Below the pieces are notes generated by a model. It ran no database searches. It was not told where the DNA came from and saw nothing but the letters and a program-made list of their open reading frames with translations. A program made the position numbers and the translations under genes. Below, one piece after another: positions 28,563 to 40,035 of a stretch of 64,000 nucleotides of DNA (positions within the stretch are counted from its first letter, which is position 1; the number at the start of each line of letters is the position of its first letter). This DNA is from Tritrichomonas musculus (Eukaryota; Parabasalia; Tritrichomonadida; Tritrichomonadidae): assembly GCA_039105265.1 (NCBI GenBank), contig JAPFFF010000036.1, positions 186,001 through 250,000 on the forward strand, given 5' to 3'.

Positions 28563-31500
28563 ATGACTGAAAATCAACAACCATTAACGCAAGATCAAAA
28601 AATAGATTTAGCATTAGCGAATTTACGTGAAAAGGGTTGGCATCTTTGGAGAAATACTATAGCATTTCCGAATGCTGCATATGTAGAAATGGCTGAATTC
28701 TTTTATTCAAATTGTATTGAATTATTAAATTTTGGTGTGGAAAATGGCAATGCAATACCTGATTTATCTTTATTGTTTGATTATTACATGAATTTTCCTG
28801 AACAAATGCAGTTTATAGGATTAGACGTGATTCATTATTTAAGATTCGTTGTAGACGTTTTATTTGCTCAAACAGTTAGAGATAATTATTTTCCAGGATA
28901 CGATATTCAAAAAATACATAATCAATTCATTGATTTCAAAAATAATAATGGACCGAATTTAATGATTTGTAAAGGTGATTTTGCAAGAGGAAGAGTGACT
29001 GCACTTCAAAATTATTGGAAAGAGATAGATTGGAAATATTATAGCATATATCAATTAAACTATGATTTCGTTGGAATTACAGAATTTGAGGCTGCATTTT
29101 GGTGGAAATTATTGCAAAGAATTCATCATAATAACGAATATTATCAGAAAACGTTTATTGAAATCAGACAAGAACTCTATGATAAATCATTGGATGAGAA
29201 AGTTTTTGATAACGATGAGGTCAAAATGGGAAATTATCGTTTTTTCCTAAATTCTGACATCTATTTTGATATGCATCAAATAAATTGGAATGTTTTGCAA
29301 CAATTACACAATCCCAATTTTAAATTATATCAGGACGTAGAAAAAATAAAACAATATTTATTGAGAACAATTCCAGGAACCAATGATGAATTATTAACAC
29401 CTGATGATTTTGATATAAGGGTTGAAGATTATTATAACGATTTTGTTTCTGGTGGAATAGAAAGTGTTATTATAGAATTAGATGAATTAATCGATTGTTT
29501 CGAACGATTGGGAAAAGAGAATTATCAAAATATTCCAACATTTTTCACAATTGTTTGTATTCGACTTGCTCTGAATGGAATAAAATGGTTGGATTTCCAA
29601 AAAGCAAAACCCGATCTATTAAATTTTATTAAATGGTGCGAAGAGAATAAAATTCAAGATATGGATAATATTAGAAATATTGAGGATGTCAGTAAAAATT
29701 TGGTAAAGTTTGCTCAAGATAAGACGAAAAGTTTATCTAGTTGGATAATTGAACAAAAAACCAGAGATGAATATATTCGAAAATTAAAAGCCGCTAAAGC
29801 TAAGAAAGAATTATGCACTAGATACCAATCATTTATCGATGAAGCAGATACGACACATCCTGTGAGTATTGCAGCATGTGGGTTGAAAATTGAACAACGT
29901 TATTCAGAAATCTCAAAAGCACAACCATTGTTAGATCCAGTGGATATTTATAATAAAATATTAATGGAAAAAGATAAAGAATTGTTGGCTATCAACAAAG
30001 ACAAAGCGAATGAATTAAAGGAACAGGCTGAATATGATGAGTCATATTGGAAAGATGAAATTTGGAGATACTCTCTTCCTGTTTATTTTGCATCAGATGA
30101 TGGTGCAGTAGATAAGGATAAAAATGAAATACCATTAACATTGGTAGGAGCAAATCAATTTGCAAATACAATTGCAAAGGAATACCCAATGAATCCAGGA
30201 GACGCGAAACAATTTTTGAATGATATGGTTGATCCAAATAATTTTGATCAGATGGAAAAATATTGGACAGCATTCAATGCAATGATATACACAAATCTGC
30301 AATTTTTGATGAATGCACAGGAGTGGAATTCAGAGGAATTTTTCAATTATTGGTATCCATTGGCCAAATCATTCCAAAACAAAGTTAGAGAATATCAAAA
30401 AAGTATCGATCAACAATATCAAAAAGCAGATGATTCAGTAAGAATAAAAGCAAAAGAAGAGATGACTCATCAATTACTAAAAAATCAATATGAACAATAT
30501 AAGAAAGATTTAGATGCATTCTTGAAACAAAATCCAGAAAGAGAGGGTCAAGTTTATCGTATTTATTATGATAAGAAGATTCAAGAAAAATTACTTGCTG
30601 CAAAAGAAGCAGAACAAGCGAATGAAGAGTATGCAAACATGGATCAACCATATGAAGTTCCAGGATTGACAGATGACCAAGTATTAGAAAATTATATAAA
30701 TCAATTAAGTGCTGATCCAACAAAAAGAGGATTATCAGATAAAGAAATGTTAAATGAAGTGAGGGAACCGAATATTGCAAACTATGGAAATGATTGGTTG
30801 GCAAAAATATCACAACAAATTGAAGGGTTACCATGTATTCGTTTGAAAGAATGGATCGATATTCAAGGAGATATGGAAGAAATGAGAACAAAAAATTATG
30901 CATCATCGAATGAATTGTCTCAGGATATGGAAAATAGACGAATTGCAAATACAAAAACATTGATTGGATGGATTGGAGGCCAATATCTCAAATTTGACAG
31001 AAATGAAAATGGTGAAAATATTATCACAAAATTATCAATGGTTGGATGTTCGAATGGATGGACATGGACCGATTTTGTTCATTTATGTAAATTGTATAAG
31101 AGATCAATTGATCAATTTCGTCAAGAGATAAGCGGAATTTATCAGAAATTATATGAATCAGCGGGATTGAAGATCGGTGAAGACGAATTTATTGATCAAG
31201 TTTTTGATGAAATGGAAAACCTTTGGACGACAAGACAACAAATAAAATTTAAGGATCAAATTTTAGAGGAATGGAAAGAAAGATATGCAAATCAAATTTA
31301 TTTGAATGATTTTCAAAGAATTCAGAGTCGACTAATATCAAGTGCAAAACAAATTTTTAAAGATTTCAATTTAAGTGATAAAATAATAACCGGATATGTT
31401 CTTCAATTTTTCCCTGATGATAAGACAACGAATTGGCAGCCAAAAGAGACAACGGCTCATAATAATTTATTAGCCAAAAGAGAAGAATTAGAACGAGTAA

Positions 31501-34500
31501 AACAAATAAGAAATGGAATGATTGAGACAATAATTGAGCGAAAGAAAAAAGAAAATGAAGCATTAAATATAACAAATTATAATGAAAAAAGTGACCGTGA
31601 TAAATTCCAACAATTATATATCAATGGTGATCGAATTATACAAGATAGTTTGACTGAAGACTTAAATCAAATAATGGAAAGTTCACAAACAAGTCTTGAC
31701 AATGCTGTCAGAAAAAATATACAAAAGAAGGTGAAAGAAATTTATGATAGTCATGGATTTTCAGTAGATAAAGATACAATCAAAAGTGAAGCAAATGCAA
31801 TTTTTACAGCAAATAATTTTGATCATGATTTGAATAAATTAAATATTCGATTAGCATCATCAAAAAATTCAATTGGTTTGGCATTTGAAGAAATTATTCG
31901 TACAAAAATTGCTCCAGATATTGATGTTATAAATGCAATCGCTAAATATGTATCAGGTGTTAATTCATATGATAAAAATGGTGAAATTCAAAAATATTAT
32001 CAAACACATTTTTCAAATGAAAAGGAAGCAATAGAATTTATTAATAATGAAGCGAAAAAATGGCATACAAGAGAAGAAGAAGCAATAGAAAAAGAAAATG
32101 CAAGAATAATTCAAACAATAAACCAAAAATATAGAGAAGCACAAAGGAAATTCGATGATAAGGATGTTAAAAATGTGCTTGGTTTATTTACGAGCCAGGA
32201 TTCAATAGATGCAAAAGAAAATGCATACAATCAATGGATAATCGATTGGGATAGTGCACAAAAAATAATCGATAAAAGAACGATAGAAATCAGGAAAACA
32301 ATTGAAGAACGAATGAAAATTACAGGTGAAAGATTTAATGATAATGAAGTGAATAATGAGATCTACTTGTCACATATTTATAACAATAAAAAGCAAAATG
32401 AAGTTTTAAATGATTTAACAAAACGATTAGAAAAAGAACAAAAAATGGTAGAAGATACAAGAAAAAATATTGAATTAGAGACTTTGAAAATTCAATTGAA
32501 AGATGCATATGGAAAAGAATTCAATGAAAATCTATGGAATACAATATTACTAGATCAAACAACTCCAAATATCAATGAAAAAATAAAACAAATGATAACT
32601 GACAAAAATCATCAGAAAGGAGAAGATGAGAAAAATTTAACAAATTTATTGACCGAATGTTTCAGTGATGCTTTCAGTGATTATGCATCAGGGTATACAA
32701 AATTTACTCCAAATGCTATTGAATCGATAATGATAGCTAATCCAGAATGTAACACTATATCAAAATTAGTTATTTATTTAAATCAACATCGAAAGAACTT
32801 CAAATGGACTGGGACAATTTTTAAGAAATGGAATAAATATCAAATTTGGGAAGAAGTTGCTGACAGTAGAAAATTCTCCGAAGTAGGTGGGAAATTTGAT
32901 CAATTATGGATTTTAACTGAATCTTATGCTGATATTTTGAAACTTTTTAATTATTCTGTTGCAACATTAGAACAACTCAAACATCATCAAAGGAGAGAAG
33001 AAAAAGTTAGAGAATATGTTGAAAGTTGGGAAACAATCAAAAGACAAAAAAACCAAACATCATCATTCATGAGTGAAATAGAGAAATATAGTCAAGGTAA
33101 AACTAAAGAAGAAAGAGAAGATTTCGAAATGGAAATAATTGGTCATTGTGAATCAAAAGAGGAGATATCATCATACATGAAAGCAAGAGGTTCTTATATT
33201 GCACTAGGAAAAAATATGGATAATTATGCAGATCGTTTGAAATTTGAAGACTATTATAGAAATTTTTCAAAAGAACCAGATATGGTTTTAAAAATAGAAT
33301 CAATGGTAGGCAATGTTCCGATTGAAAATGTTCCTCAAATAACTGCTTTAGAAGGTCAATTAATGAATACTTATCCAAAGAAATTTTCACATAAAGTATT
33401 CAATTCAACAAAAGAGTCATGGTTTAAAAATAATGGAAAAGCTTATTTATTATATCTTCAATATGAACAAAAATATCAAGAGTATCTTCGATTTTTTCAA
33501 AAGAGACAAAATTATGACACTTTTCTAGATTTCTCAATTCATAATGGTGGAGATTTTACAACTTTAGGTACATATATAACAAAAGAAGTTAATGAATTAA
33601 CAGATGCAGAAAAAAGAATTCAAACCTCAATATCAGTTTTAAATAAAATTAATGAACTCAATGAATTGTTACCAAAAGAAAATCAATATTCAGTTCAAAC
33701 AGTTGCAGTCGCATATAGAAATGAAACAATTCCAGAAATAGATTCAAAACTTCAAAATTTAATCAATGAACAAGAATCTTATCGAAATACAAATGAAAAT
33801 TTAGATGAAGCAATCATTCGTTGGAGGGCTTTATTCCCTGAAGATTTAAAAAGTTCAACAGATTGGAGAACAGAATTCGGATCAAATGGAGCTGCAATCA
33901 ATGCTATTAACAAATTAAGTCATATTTATGAATTTTGGTATAGAACTCATCCATATGAAGGAGTAAATTTATGGAAATATATTCATGAAAACGCACAGGA
34001 TTCAATCAATACAGCTCAAGAAAAATTGCAAAAATATTATGATGAAAACAAATATAAATATAACACATGGGACGGAAACAATTTATTGAAAAAATATGTT
34101 CAACAATATTATCAAGGTTTTGGGAGATCAATTGCAGAAGCCGCAGGATTTTTATTTGGTAAATTTGATGGAAATTTAGAAGATTGTTTGAAATTCTTTG
34201 AAGGATATGAGAAAAATTTGAAAATCAATCAGAGTTTTTCAAAGAAAGGAAATAAAAAATTCAATGACATCGGACATTTCTTCAATGAATATATGAGTAA
34301 AAATACAAAAGAAAATAAATATACATTTCTGAATCAATTCAAAACAGATTACAAAAATTATAAGAAAACAAGAGAATCATGGAGAACAAATAAAGATTAT
34401 ATCAAAAGTCAAGATATTCTTCCAAAATTAAAGCCAGAATTTATTTCAACGATTACTCAAGTCGATATGTCATGGAATGAAGATGAAATGTATTCAAAAT

Positions 34501-37500
34501 ATTTAATTCCAATTGCTCAATTATATTACAAACAATTACATAAAGGTCAAGATTTTGATATATCCAATTATGCCAAAGATAAGGTTTGTTTCAATGCTAT
34601 TGTTGAAAAATGTGACAAAAAACAAAAAGATTTAGATACTTGGGATAAGTCAAATATTGAAGCAACTTATATTTCATATCAAAATTCTCAACAAATTGAA
34701 TCAAAATTAACTTGGGAACAATTCAAAGATAAATATCAAACACCTGAAAAAGCTCAAATTGCAATCGATATTGATAAATATAGAAAATTAATAAAAGAAA
34801 AATTAGACATTACTGATGAAGATTTACCTGGTCAAACACGTTTTAAAGGTTATCATGAAACAGAAATTGGAAGTCAAAAAAGATTAGATTGGTTAAGAAG
34901 ATATTATACAAATTTAACAGAAAAATTTAATGAATCATGGAAATCTGGAACAATGCTAACAATATATAATAATTTCCGAGAAAAATATTCAGATGATCCA
35001 GATTATTCAACAATAGAAAAGACTGCATCAAAATATGGTTTTGATTATTTGACAGGAAAAACTGATCTGAATTATCGTTATCATTTAGCACTTTACAAAG
35101 AAAAATTCAATGAAGAATATAAACCATCGATAGCACCAGAAAAAAATGAAGAAAAAGAAGTGATCATAGAAGATATCAAAAAGAAAATTCAAAGTGTGGA
35201 TCAATATAATAATCTGAATTTTCTCTTAGTCTTACAAAAATATAATTCGTCTGCAGAACATCAACTTGAGGTAGTAGATATTGTCAAAAATTTTGGAAAG
35301 GATTATTCAAATGCAATTATTTGGTTAGAATGTGAAAAATTAAAGAATGATATTATTGCCTTACAACCAGACACCGCAGAAAAAGTTCGTGCAATAACAA
35401 ATTCAATTACTGGAAAACAAGAATTACAAACATTATATAGAGATGCTACAAAAGATGCAGCTGCTTTTCAATCAACTGAGTTTCATCAATTATTAAGTAA
35501 ATATAACGAATATAGAAATGAACATAATTCCGTTGATGACATTCAAAGAAAATTTTCAACAAAAGATTATATTAAATGTGTAAATTTAATGAAATGTGAC
35601 ATTTTAGAAAAAATATTAGTTACGAATTATAAATACACTAAGGAAAATTTGAAAAATGTCAAAGAATCAGATGCTGGATTAAGATTAGATCATTTACAGA
35701 AAATTGAAATGGATTTAAAGAAAAAAATTGAGGAATTTGAAAGTGATCCTGGGGTTGTAAAATTTTGGGATATTTATCGACTTGCAGAAGATGCTGAATA
35801 TAGAGATAAAAGAAATCTATTGGTAGCTAAAAAATATGATCTCGATCTTGCTTTTAATGAAGTCTATTCAAAAGCTTGGAACGCATTATCTGCAGATGAA
35901 GGAATAATCAATGGAAATTCAATAAAAGAGAAAAATCAAAATTATTATATTTTAATCGATTCTTGGCTCAAGAAAAAAGATATCTTCGACAAAGATCCAT
36001 TAATTCAAGAATATCTTAATATGCCGCAAAATAAAGTTACTATTACTGGATTATTGAAAAGATACAAATCAAATACAAATCCAGAAGAAGTCAGAATTGA
36101 TGCGAGATGTTATGTCTTAAATGAAATGAATAAAGTTGTATATGAAAAATATTTAAAAGAAACAAATGAAAAAGACGATAAGTATTTGACCATAACTGAT
36201 CAGAAAGAATTGGCAGAATATTTCAGAAAGAAACAAGAACAACATAATAAGGACCAAATTGATTGGAAAAAACTTGATCCTCTTCGATTAGAATGGAATA
36301 AAATTCATACCGGAGACGATAAAAAATTCTTAAAAGATTGGCAAGCTGTCTATAAGTATTGGAATGGACAACTACAACAAGCAACAGTCGAATTGAAACT
36401 AGAAAAAGATAAACATAATTGGCAAAAAGAATTTCAAGAACCGTTTATTCCACCAGACAAGATGTCAGCAAATGATGTTCTGAAAAAAATTCAAGATTAT
36501 TGGAAAATCTATTCTCGTTTTTATCAGAATTATTCAAATTTCATTTCTAACTGGAAAGAATACACTTCGAGATATCCAACAGAGAAATTAACAATGGATA
36601 AGATTATTGACACATACAAATCTGATGTCGTCACAGCAAATAATTTCTTAAAATATGGAATATTGAAAAGTAAATATAAGAGTGTTTACAAAAAAGATTA
36701 TGCAATAAAAAATGATTATCCAACTCCAGAAGATATTGATGCATTAGAGACTGAAATCGCAACATATAGCAAACGACAAGAGGAATCCAAAACAGATACA
36801 GAATTAATGGATGCTTTTCGAGAAATGGAAAGTAAATATGATGATAATCAGGAAACATTAAGAGAGTTGTTGGAAAAGAATAAATTTGATCCGAAGACAA
36901 CAAAATTCAAATTAAAGATAAAGAATAAGATCAAAGACTTTGAGACTGATTACAAAATCATTTATACTTTAAATCAAGTAGAAGAATTTGGGTCTACCCC
37001 AGAAAGTCGTTATAATTATCTTGACAAAGAATACAAAAGAATTCAAAATGAATATTCAAAATTAGAAGCAATGCCCAAAATAAAAGAATATTTAGATTAT
37101 TATAATGATGATCTTGGAGAAGGAAAAAGTTTGAAAGATTTGTTTTCTGAAGAAACGAATGGTCATAATGCATACAAAACTTATTATCATATCTTGATTA
37201 CAGTTCATAATAAATTGAATCCAAATAAAGCAAAAGATACAACAAAAGAACCAGAAAGTTATAAACGAGCTTGTGATGATTTGAAACTTGAAATTGAAAA
37301 TATTCGTGAAGCAATCAAGAAATTTGGAGGAAATTCAGTATGGAAGAAATTAACAAATTCAGAGAAAGATGAATTAGTTGCTGAATACAAAAATACATCC
37401 TATGGTCATGTTCGAATGGCTATGAAGACAGAGATTGAAGAGTATAATAAAAAGAACGATCATGAATTCAAGTTTGATGATATTAGGAAAAAATTTGAAA

Positions 37501-39998
37501 AGAAAGGAAAAGAACTATCATTACTTAATAATTATATTAAAGCTGCTTTGAAATATAATTATGATGAAAATTTGGAAAAAATAATTAGTGACTTTAATGC
37601 AGAAATTAATGACACAACAAAAGAAGTAGATTTGAATCAAGAAAAAGATGAATTATCAAATGCTTATGAAATTGTGAAATATTGTAAATTAACTCCATTA
37701 CAGAAAAGATATGAAAGTGCTTTTGGAAGAAAAATATCTTTGGATCAAATGATGTATTATCCATATCAAATTCGTGACAAAGTTCAATGGAAAATACAAA
37801 ATGAAAAAGATTTACAATTTGATATCGATACTGCTTATCATGCAAATCTTGCAAGAATATCTCATAAAGAATCTCAAGAATTTCAAGGAATTGCTAAAAA
37901 TGAACAAGTTTCATTTGAAAAATTCTTAGATAAATTACGATATGATGAAGAATCTAAAACTTACTCAAAAGTGACAGAAGATGAATTGATAAGTTTATAT
38001 AAAACAGCAATAAAGAATTATGAACAAGAAAAAATTGCTACCGAAAAGAAAATCAACGAAAATATAGACGCAATAAATAAAAATTTGGAAGAAGGTTCAA
38101 AAGTGACAAAAGAAGAATTGAAAGGATTAACTTATTCAGCAAAAGATTTGGATTATGTGAATGCAATTTTAGACTTCAAACCGTTATATGAAAATCATTT
38201 TGGAAAAACAAAAATTAATGTGAAGGATATTGTTAATAAATTTGCACCAGATACGAAAAATATTGATTGGATGTATGTATTAGAAAGTATTGCATTTATT
38301 CCATTATTAGATGACCATAATACACTTCAAAAGAAATTAGGAACGATGAAAACGGAAGATGTGGCATATGTTCATAAAACTTATATTGAACCAGAAATAG
38401 CAAAAAGACCAGAGAAAAAAGTGAAAGTAGATGATATTCGAAATGCATATGTAAAATATAAAGAACAAGTTAAAAAGGAAAAGAAAGAATATTTCAAGAA
38501 TCTATTAGAAGAATATCATAAACATATCGACGATAGTTCTGAAACATATGAAAAGTTAGCTGAATTATATCCGTCATTGGATGATTTAGAAAGATATTTG
38601 AAATTAAATCGCTATATTGCAAAGACGAATAAATATTATCGAGATCTGAAAACAAATTATAAGAAAGAAAATACTCTCTTAAAATATGATGATTATAAAG
38701 ATAAACCATTGAATAATTTGGAACCAAGTATCATTCTTTTGCAACAAAAAGAGAATGAAGCAAAGAAACAATGGGATGATGAGAAAGCAAAAGATGATAA
38801 AGAGAAAGAACATAAAAAGAAAGTCGAAGAGAAATTAAAAGATTTGAATTCGTATCGTCGAAAAATAAATATGACTGAAATTGGATTTGAAAGATTTAAG
38901 AATCAAGATACTGAAACTGCATTACATGAAATTCAAAATATGATAAATGAAGCTCAAGAAAAAGAAAGACAACAAAATCAAAATAATGGTAATACAATTG
39001 GTGGTGCATTAAGAAATACTGGGTATACAAATCCATTCAATAAGCCCGCAACAACACCAACAACAAATACAACACCAACAACCACAACAACAACAACAAC
39101 AACAACAAATACAGATTTAACAATTAATGATGATTCAGAAAAGAAAGAAGAGAATGTTTGGGCTAAACGTTATGAAGGTGGAATTACAAGTTTAATACAA
39201 CAAAGTTCGAAAGGTAATGTATCAATACGCCAATTATTGTTAGAACAACAAAAGAAAAATAAATTAAGTGGGAGACCATCAATAATGTCTCAATTCAATG
39301 AAAATCTTCCTCCTAAACCTGTTGTTCCATATCAAACAAATTCAAATATAAATAATTTATTTTCATCTAAAACAACAATGACAGAAGAGAAAGAAACACC
39401 AATAGAAAAGAAACCATTAGTAAGTCCAATATCTGAAAAACCAATGACAATGACAAAAATAGAACCTGGTAAGAAAATTAACTTATTACCTACAAAAGTT
39501 GACGAACCAGAAGTAATTCAAACAAAATCAATGACTCAAATTTTACCAAGAAGAGGTCGGAAAAATGCACCATTACGATTCAAAGTATTGGCTCAAAAAC
39601 AGAAACCAATTGAAACAAAAATTGAGGAAAAGATTGATAATGATGATGATGATGATGTTGAGGAAGTTAAACCAAAGAAACCAACAATTAATACAAAAGC
39701 TAAAGGAAATAAGAATTTGAAGAAACAAAAATCAGAAAGAAGTAAACTTTTGAAAAAGAAGAAGAAAGAACCAAAAAATAAATTTGATATTGATATTGAA
39801 GCGAAAACAAAACCAAAAATAATTGATGAAAAAAGTACAATCGACAAACTCGATCTATCAAAAACAACACCTGTAAAACCTATTATTGATCCTGTAAAAC
39901 CTATTATTGATCCTGTAAAACCTATTATCACATCTGAAACTCCAAGTGTTATTTCAAATAATCCTCAATTAATGAAGTTTCTGAATTCAAAGCTTTAA
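28563..39998 (+). CDS. Giant 3,811-residue helical protein of the element
   Basis: This single frame of 11.4 kb shows no interruption. Most of it is predicted alpha-helical, rich in Lys, Glu, Asn, Tyr and Trp. By eye a degenerate ~40-residue motif recurs, with an aromatic, a G/N turn, F-x-x-D/E and then hydrophobic positions three or four apart; examples are KDAYGKEFNENLWNTIL and KEIYDSHGFSVDKDTI. From about residue 3,480 it changes to low complexity: a Thr tract (about 3,497-3,520), proline motifs (LPPKPVVPYQ), acidic and Lys-rich runs, and three D-P-V-K-P-I-I repeats near the end. No enzyme motif was found. Likely roles are an internal virion scaffold, tape-measure or tegument-like protein. 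It fits no usual Polinton core gene. Confidence 0.85.
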   Translation: MTENQQPLTQDQKIDLALANLREKGWHLWRNTIAFPNAAYVEMAEFFYSNCIELLNFGVENGNAIPDLSLLFDYYMNFPEQMQFIGLDVIHYLRFVVDVLFAQTVRDNYFPGYDIQKIHNQFIDFKNNNGPNLMICKGDFARGRVTALQNYWKEIDWKYYSIYQLNYDFVGITEFEAAFWWKLLQRIHHNNEYYQKTFIEIRQELYDKSLDEKVFDNDEVKMGNYRFFLNSDIYFDMHQINWNVLQQLHNPNFKLYQDVEKIKQYLLRTIPGTNDELLTPDDFDIRVEDYYNDFVSGGIESVIIELDELIDCFERLGKENYQNIPTFFTIVCIRLALNGIKWLDFQKAKPDLLNFIKWCEENKIQDMDNIRNIEDVSKNLVKFAQDKTKSLSSWIIEQKTRDEYIRKLKAAKAKKELCTRYQSFIDEADTTHPVSIAACGLKIEQRYSEISKAQPLLDPVDIYNKILMEKDKELLAINKDKANELKEQAEYDESYWKDEIWRYSLPVYFASDDGAVDKDKNEIPLTLVGANQFANTIAKEYPMNPGDAKQFLNDMVDPNNFDQMEKYWTAFNAMIYTNLQFLMNAQEWNSEEFFNYWYPLAKSFQNKVREYQKSIDQQYQKADDSVRIKAKEEMTHQLLKNQYEQYKKDLDAFLKQNPEREGQVYRIYYDKKIQEKLLAAKEAEQANEEYANMDQPYEVPGLTDDQVLENYINQLSADPTKRGLSDKEMLNEVREPNIANYGNDWLAKISQQIEGLPCIRLKEWIDIQGDMEEMRTKNYASSNELSQDMENRRIANTKTLIGWIGGQYLKFDRNENGENIITKLSMVGCSNGWTWTDFVHLCKLYKRSIDQFRQEISGIYQKLYESAGLKIGEDEFIDQVFDEMENLWTTRQQIKFKDQILEEWKERYANQIYLNDFQRIQSRLISSAKQIFKDFNLSDKIITGYVLQFFPDDKTTNWQPKETTAHNNLLAKREELERVKQIRNGMIETIIERKKKENEALNITNYNEKSDRDKFQQLYINGDRIIQDSLTEDLNQIMESSQTSLDNAVRKNIQKKVKEIYDSHGFSVDKDTIKSEANAIFTANNFDHDLNKLNIRLASSKNSIGLAFEEIIRTKIAPDIDVINAIAKYVSGVNSYDKNGEIQKYYQTHFSNEKEAIEFINNEAKKWHTREEEAIEKENARIIQTINQKYREAQRKFDDKDVKNVLGLFTSQDSIDAKENAYNQWIIDWDSAQKIIDKRTIEIRKTIEERMKITGERFNDNEVNNEIYLSHIYNNKKQNEVLNDLTKRLEKEQKMVEDTRKNIELETLKIQLKDAYGKEFNENLWNTILLDQTTPNINEKIKQMITDKNHQKGEDEKNLTNLLTECFSDAFSDYASGYTKFTPNAIESIMIANPECNTISKLVIYLNQHRKNFKWTGTIFKKWNKYQIWEEVADSRKFSEVGGKFDQLWILTESYADILKLFNYSVATLEQLKHHQRREEKVREYVESWETIKRQKNQTSSFMSEIEKYSQGKTKEEREDFEMEIIGHCESKEEISSYMKARGSYIALGKNMDNYADRLKFEDYYRNFSKEPDMVLKIESMVGNVPIENVPQITALEGQLMNTYPKKFSHKVFNSTKESWFKNNGKAYLLYLQYEQKYQEYLRFFQKRQNYDTFLDFSIHNGGDFTTLGTYITKEVNELTDAEKRIQTSISVLNKINELNELLPKENQYSVQTVAVAYRNETIPEIDSKLQNLINEQESYRNTNENLDEAIIRWRALFPEDLKSSTDWRTEFGSNGAAINAINKLSHIYEFWYRTHPYEGVNLWKYIHENAQDSINTAQEKLQKYYDENKYKYNTWDGNNLLKKYVQQYYQGFGRSIAEAAGFLFGKFDGNLEDCLKFFEGYEKNLKINQSFSKKGNKKFNDIGHFFNEYMSKNTKENKYTFLNQFKTDYKNYKKTRESWRTNKDYIKSQDILPKLKPEFISTITQVDMSWNEDEMYSKYLIPIAQLYYKQLHKGQDFDISNYAKDKVCFNAIVEKCDKKQKDLDTWDKSNIEATYISYQNSQQIESKLTWEQFKDKYQTPEKAQIAIDIDKYRKLIKEKLDITDEDLPGQTRFKGYHETEIGSQKRLDWLRRYYTNLTEKFNESWKSGTMLTIYNNFREKYSDDPDYSTIEKTASKYGFDYLTGKTDLNYRYHLALYKEKFNEEYKPSIAPEKNEEKEVIIEDIKKKIQSVDQYNNLNFLLVLQKYNSSAEHQLEVVDIVKNFGKDYSNAIIWLECEKLKNDIIALQPDTAEKVRAITNSITGKQELQTLYRDATKDAAAFQSTEFHQLLSKYNEYRNEHNSVDDIQRKFSTKDYIKCVNLMKCDILEKILVTNYKYTKENLKNVKESDAGLRLDHLQKIEMDLKKKIEEFESDPGVVKFWDIYRLAEDAEYRDKRNLLVAKKYDLDLAFNEVYSKAWNALSADEGIINGNSIKEKNQNYYILIDSWLKKKDIFDKDPLIQEYLNMPQNKVTITGLLKRYKSNTNPEEVRIDARCYVLNEMNKVVYEKYLKETNEKDDKYLTITDQKELAEYFRKKQEQHNKDQIDWKKLDPLRLEWNKIHTGDDKKFLKDWQAVYKYWNGQLQQATVELKLEKDKHNWQKEFQEPFIPPDKMSANDVLKKIQDYWKIYSRFYQNYSNFISNWKEYTSRYPTEKLTMDKIIDTYKSDVVTANNFLKYGILKSKYKSVYKKDYAIKNDYPTPEDIDALETEIATYSKRQEESKTDTELMDAFREMESKYDDNQETLRELLEKNKFDPKTTKFKLKIKNKIKDFETDYKIIYTLNQVEEFGSTPESRYNYLDKEYKRIQNEYSKLEAMPKIKEYLDYYNDDLGEGKSLKDLFSEETNGHNAYKTYYHILITVHNKLNPNKAKDTTKEPESYKRACDDLKLEIENIREAIKKFGGNSVWKKLTNSEKDELVAEYKNTSYGHVRMAMKTEIEEYNKKNDHEFKFDDIRKKFEKKGKELSLLNNYIKAALKYNYDENLEKIISDFNAEINDTTKEVDLNQEKDELSNAYEIVKYCKLTPLQKRYESAFGRKISLDQMMYYPYQIRDKVQWKIQNEKDLQFDIDTAYHANLARISHKESQEFQGIAKNEQVSFEKFLDKLRYDEESKTYSKVTEDELISLYKTAIKNYEQEKIATEKKINENIDAINKNLEEGSKVTKEELKGLTYSAKDLDYVNAILDFKPLYENHFGKTKINVKDIVNKFAPDTKNIDWMYVLESIAFIPLLDDHNTLQKKLGTMKTEDVAYVHKTYIEPEIAKRPEKKVKVDDIRNAYVKYKEQVKKEKKEYFKNLLEEYHKHIDDSSETYEKLAELYPSLDDLERYLKLNRYIAKTNKYYRDLKTNYKKENTLLKYDDYKDKPLNNLEPSIILLQQKENEAKKQWDDEKAKDDKEKEHKKKVEEKLKDLNSYRRKINMTEIGFERFKNQDTETALHEIQNMINEAQEKERQQNQNNGNTIGGALRNTGYTNPFNKPATTPTTNTTPTTTTTTTTTTNTDLTINDDSEKKEENVWAKRYEGGITSLIQQSSKGNVSIRQLLLEQQKKNKLSGRPSIMSQFNENLPPKPVVPYQTNSNINNLFSSKTTMTEEKETPIEKKPLVSPISEKPMTMTKIEPGKKINLLPTKVDEPEVIQTKSMTQILPRRGRKNAPLRFKVLAQKQKPIETKIEEKIDNDDDDDVEEVKPKKPTINTKAKGNKNLKKQKSERSKLLKKKKKEPKNKFDIDIEAKTKPKIIDEKSTIDKLDLSKTTPVKPIIDPVKPIIDPVKPIITSETPSVISNNPQLMKFLNSKL
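39860..39945 (+). repeat. In-frame 21-bp tandem repeat (three units)
   Basis: CCTGTAAAACCTATTATT is repeated three times with a 21-base period near the end of the giant gene, encoding P-V-K-P-I-I-D units. The near-perfect DNA identity indicates recent slippage. Confidence 0.85.
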
Positions 39999-40035
39999 AT
40001 TTATCTTCTTTGATTTTTATTTTTATTCAAAAATC

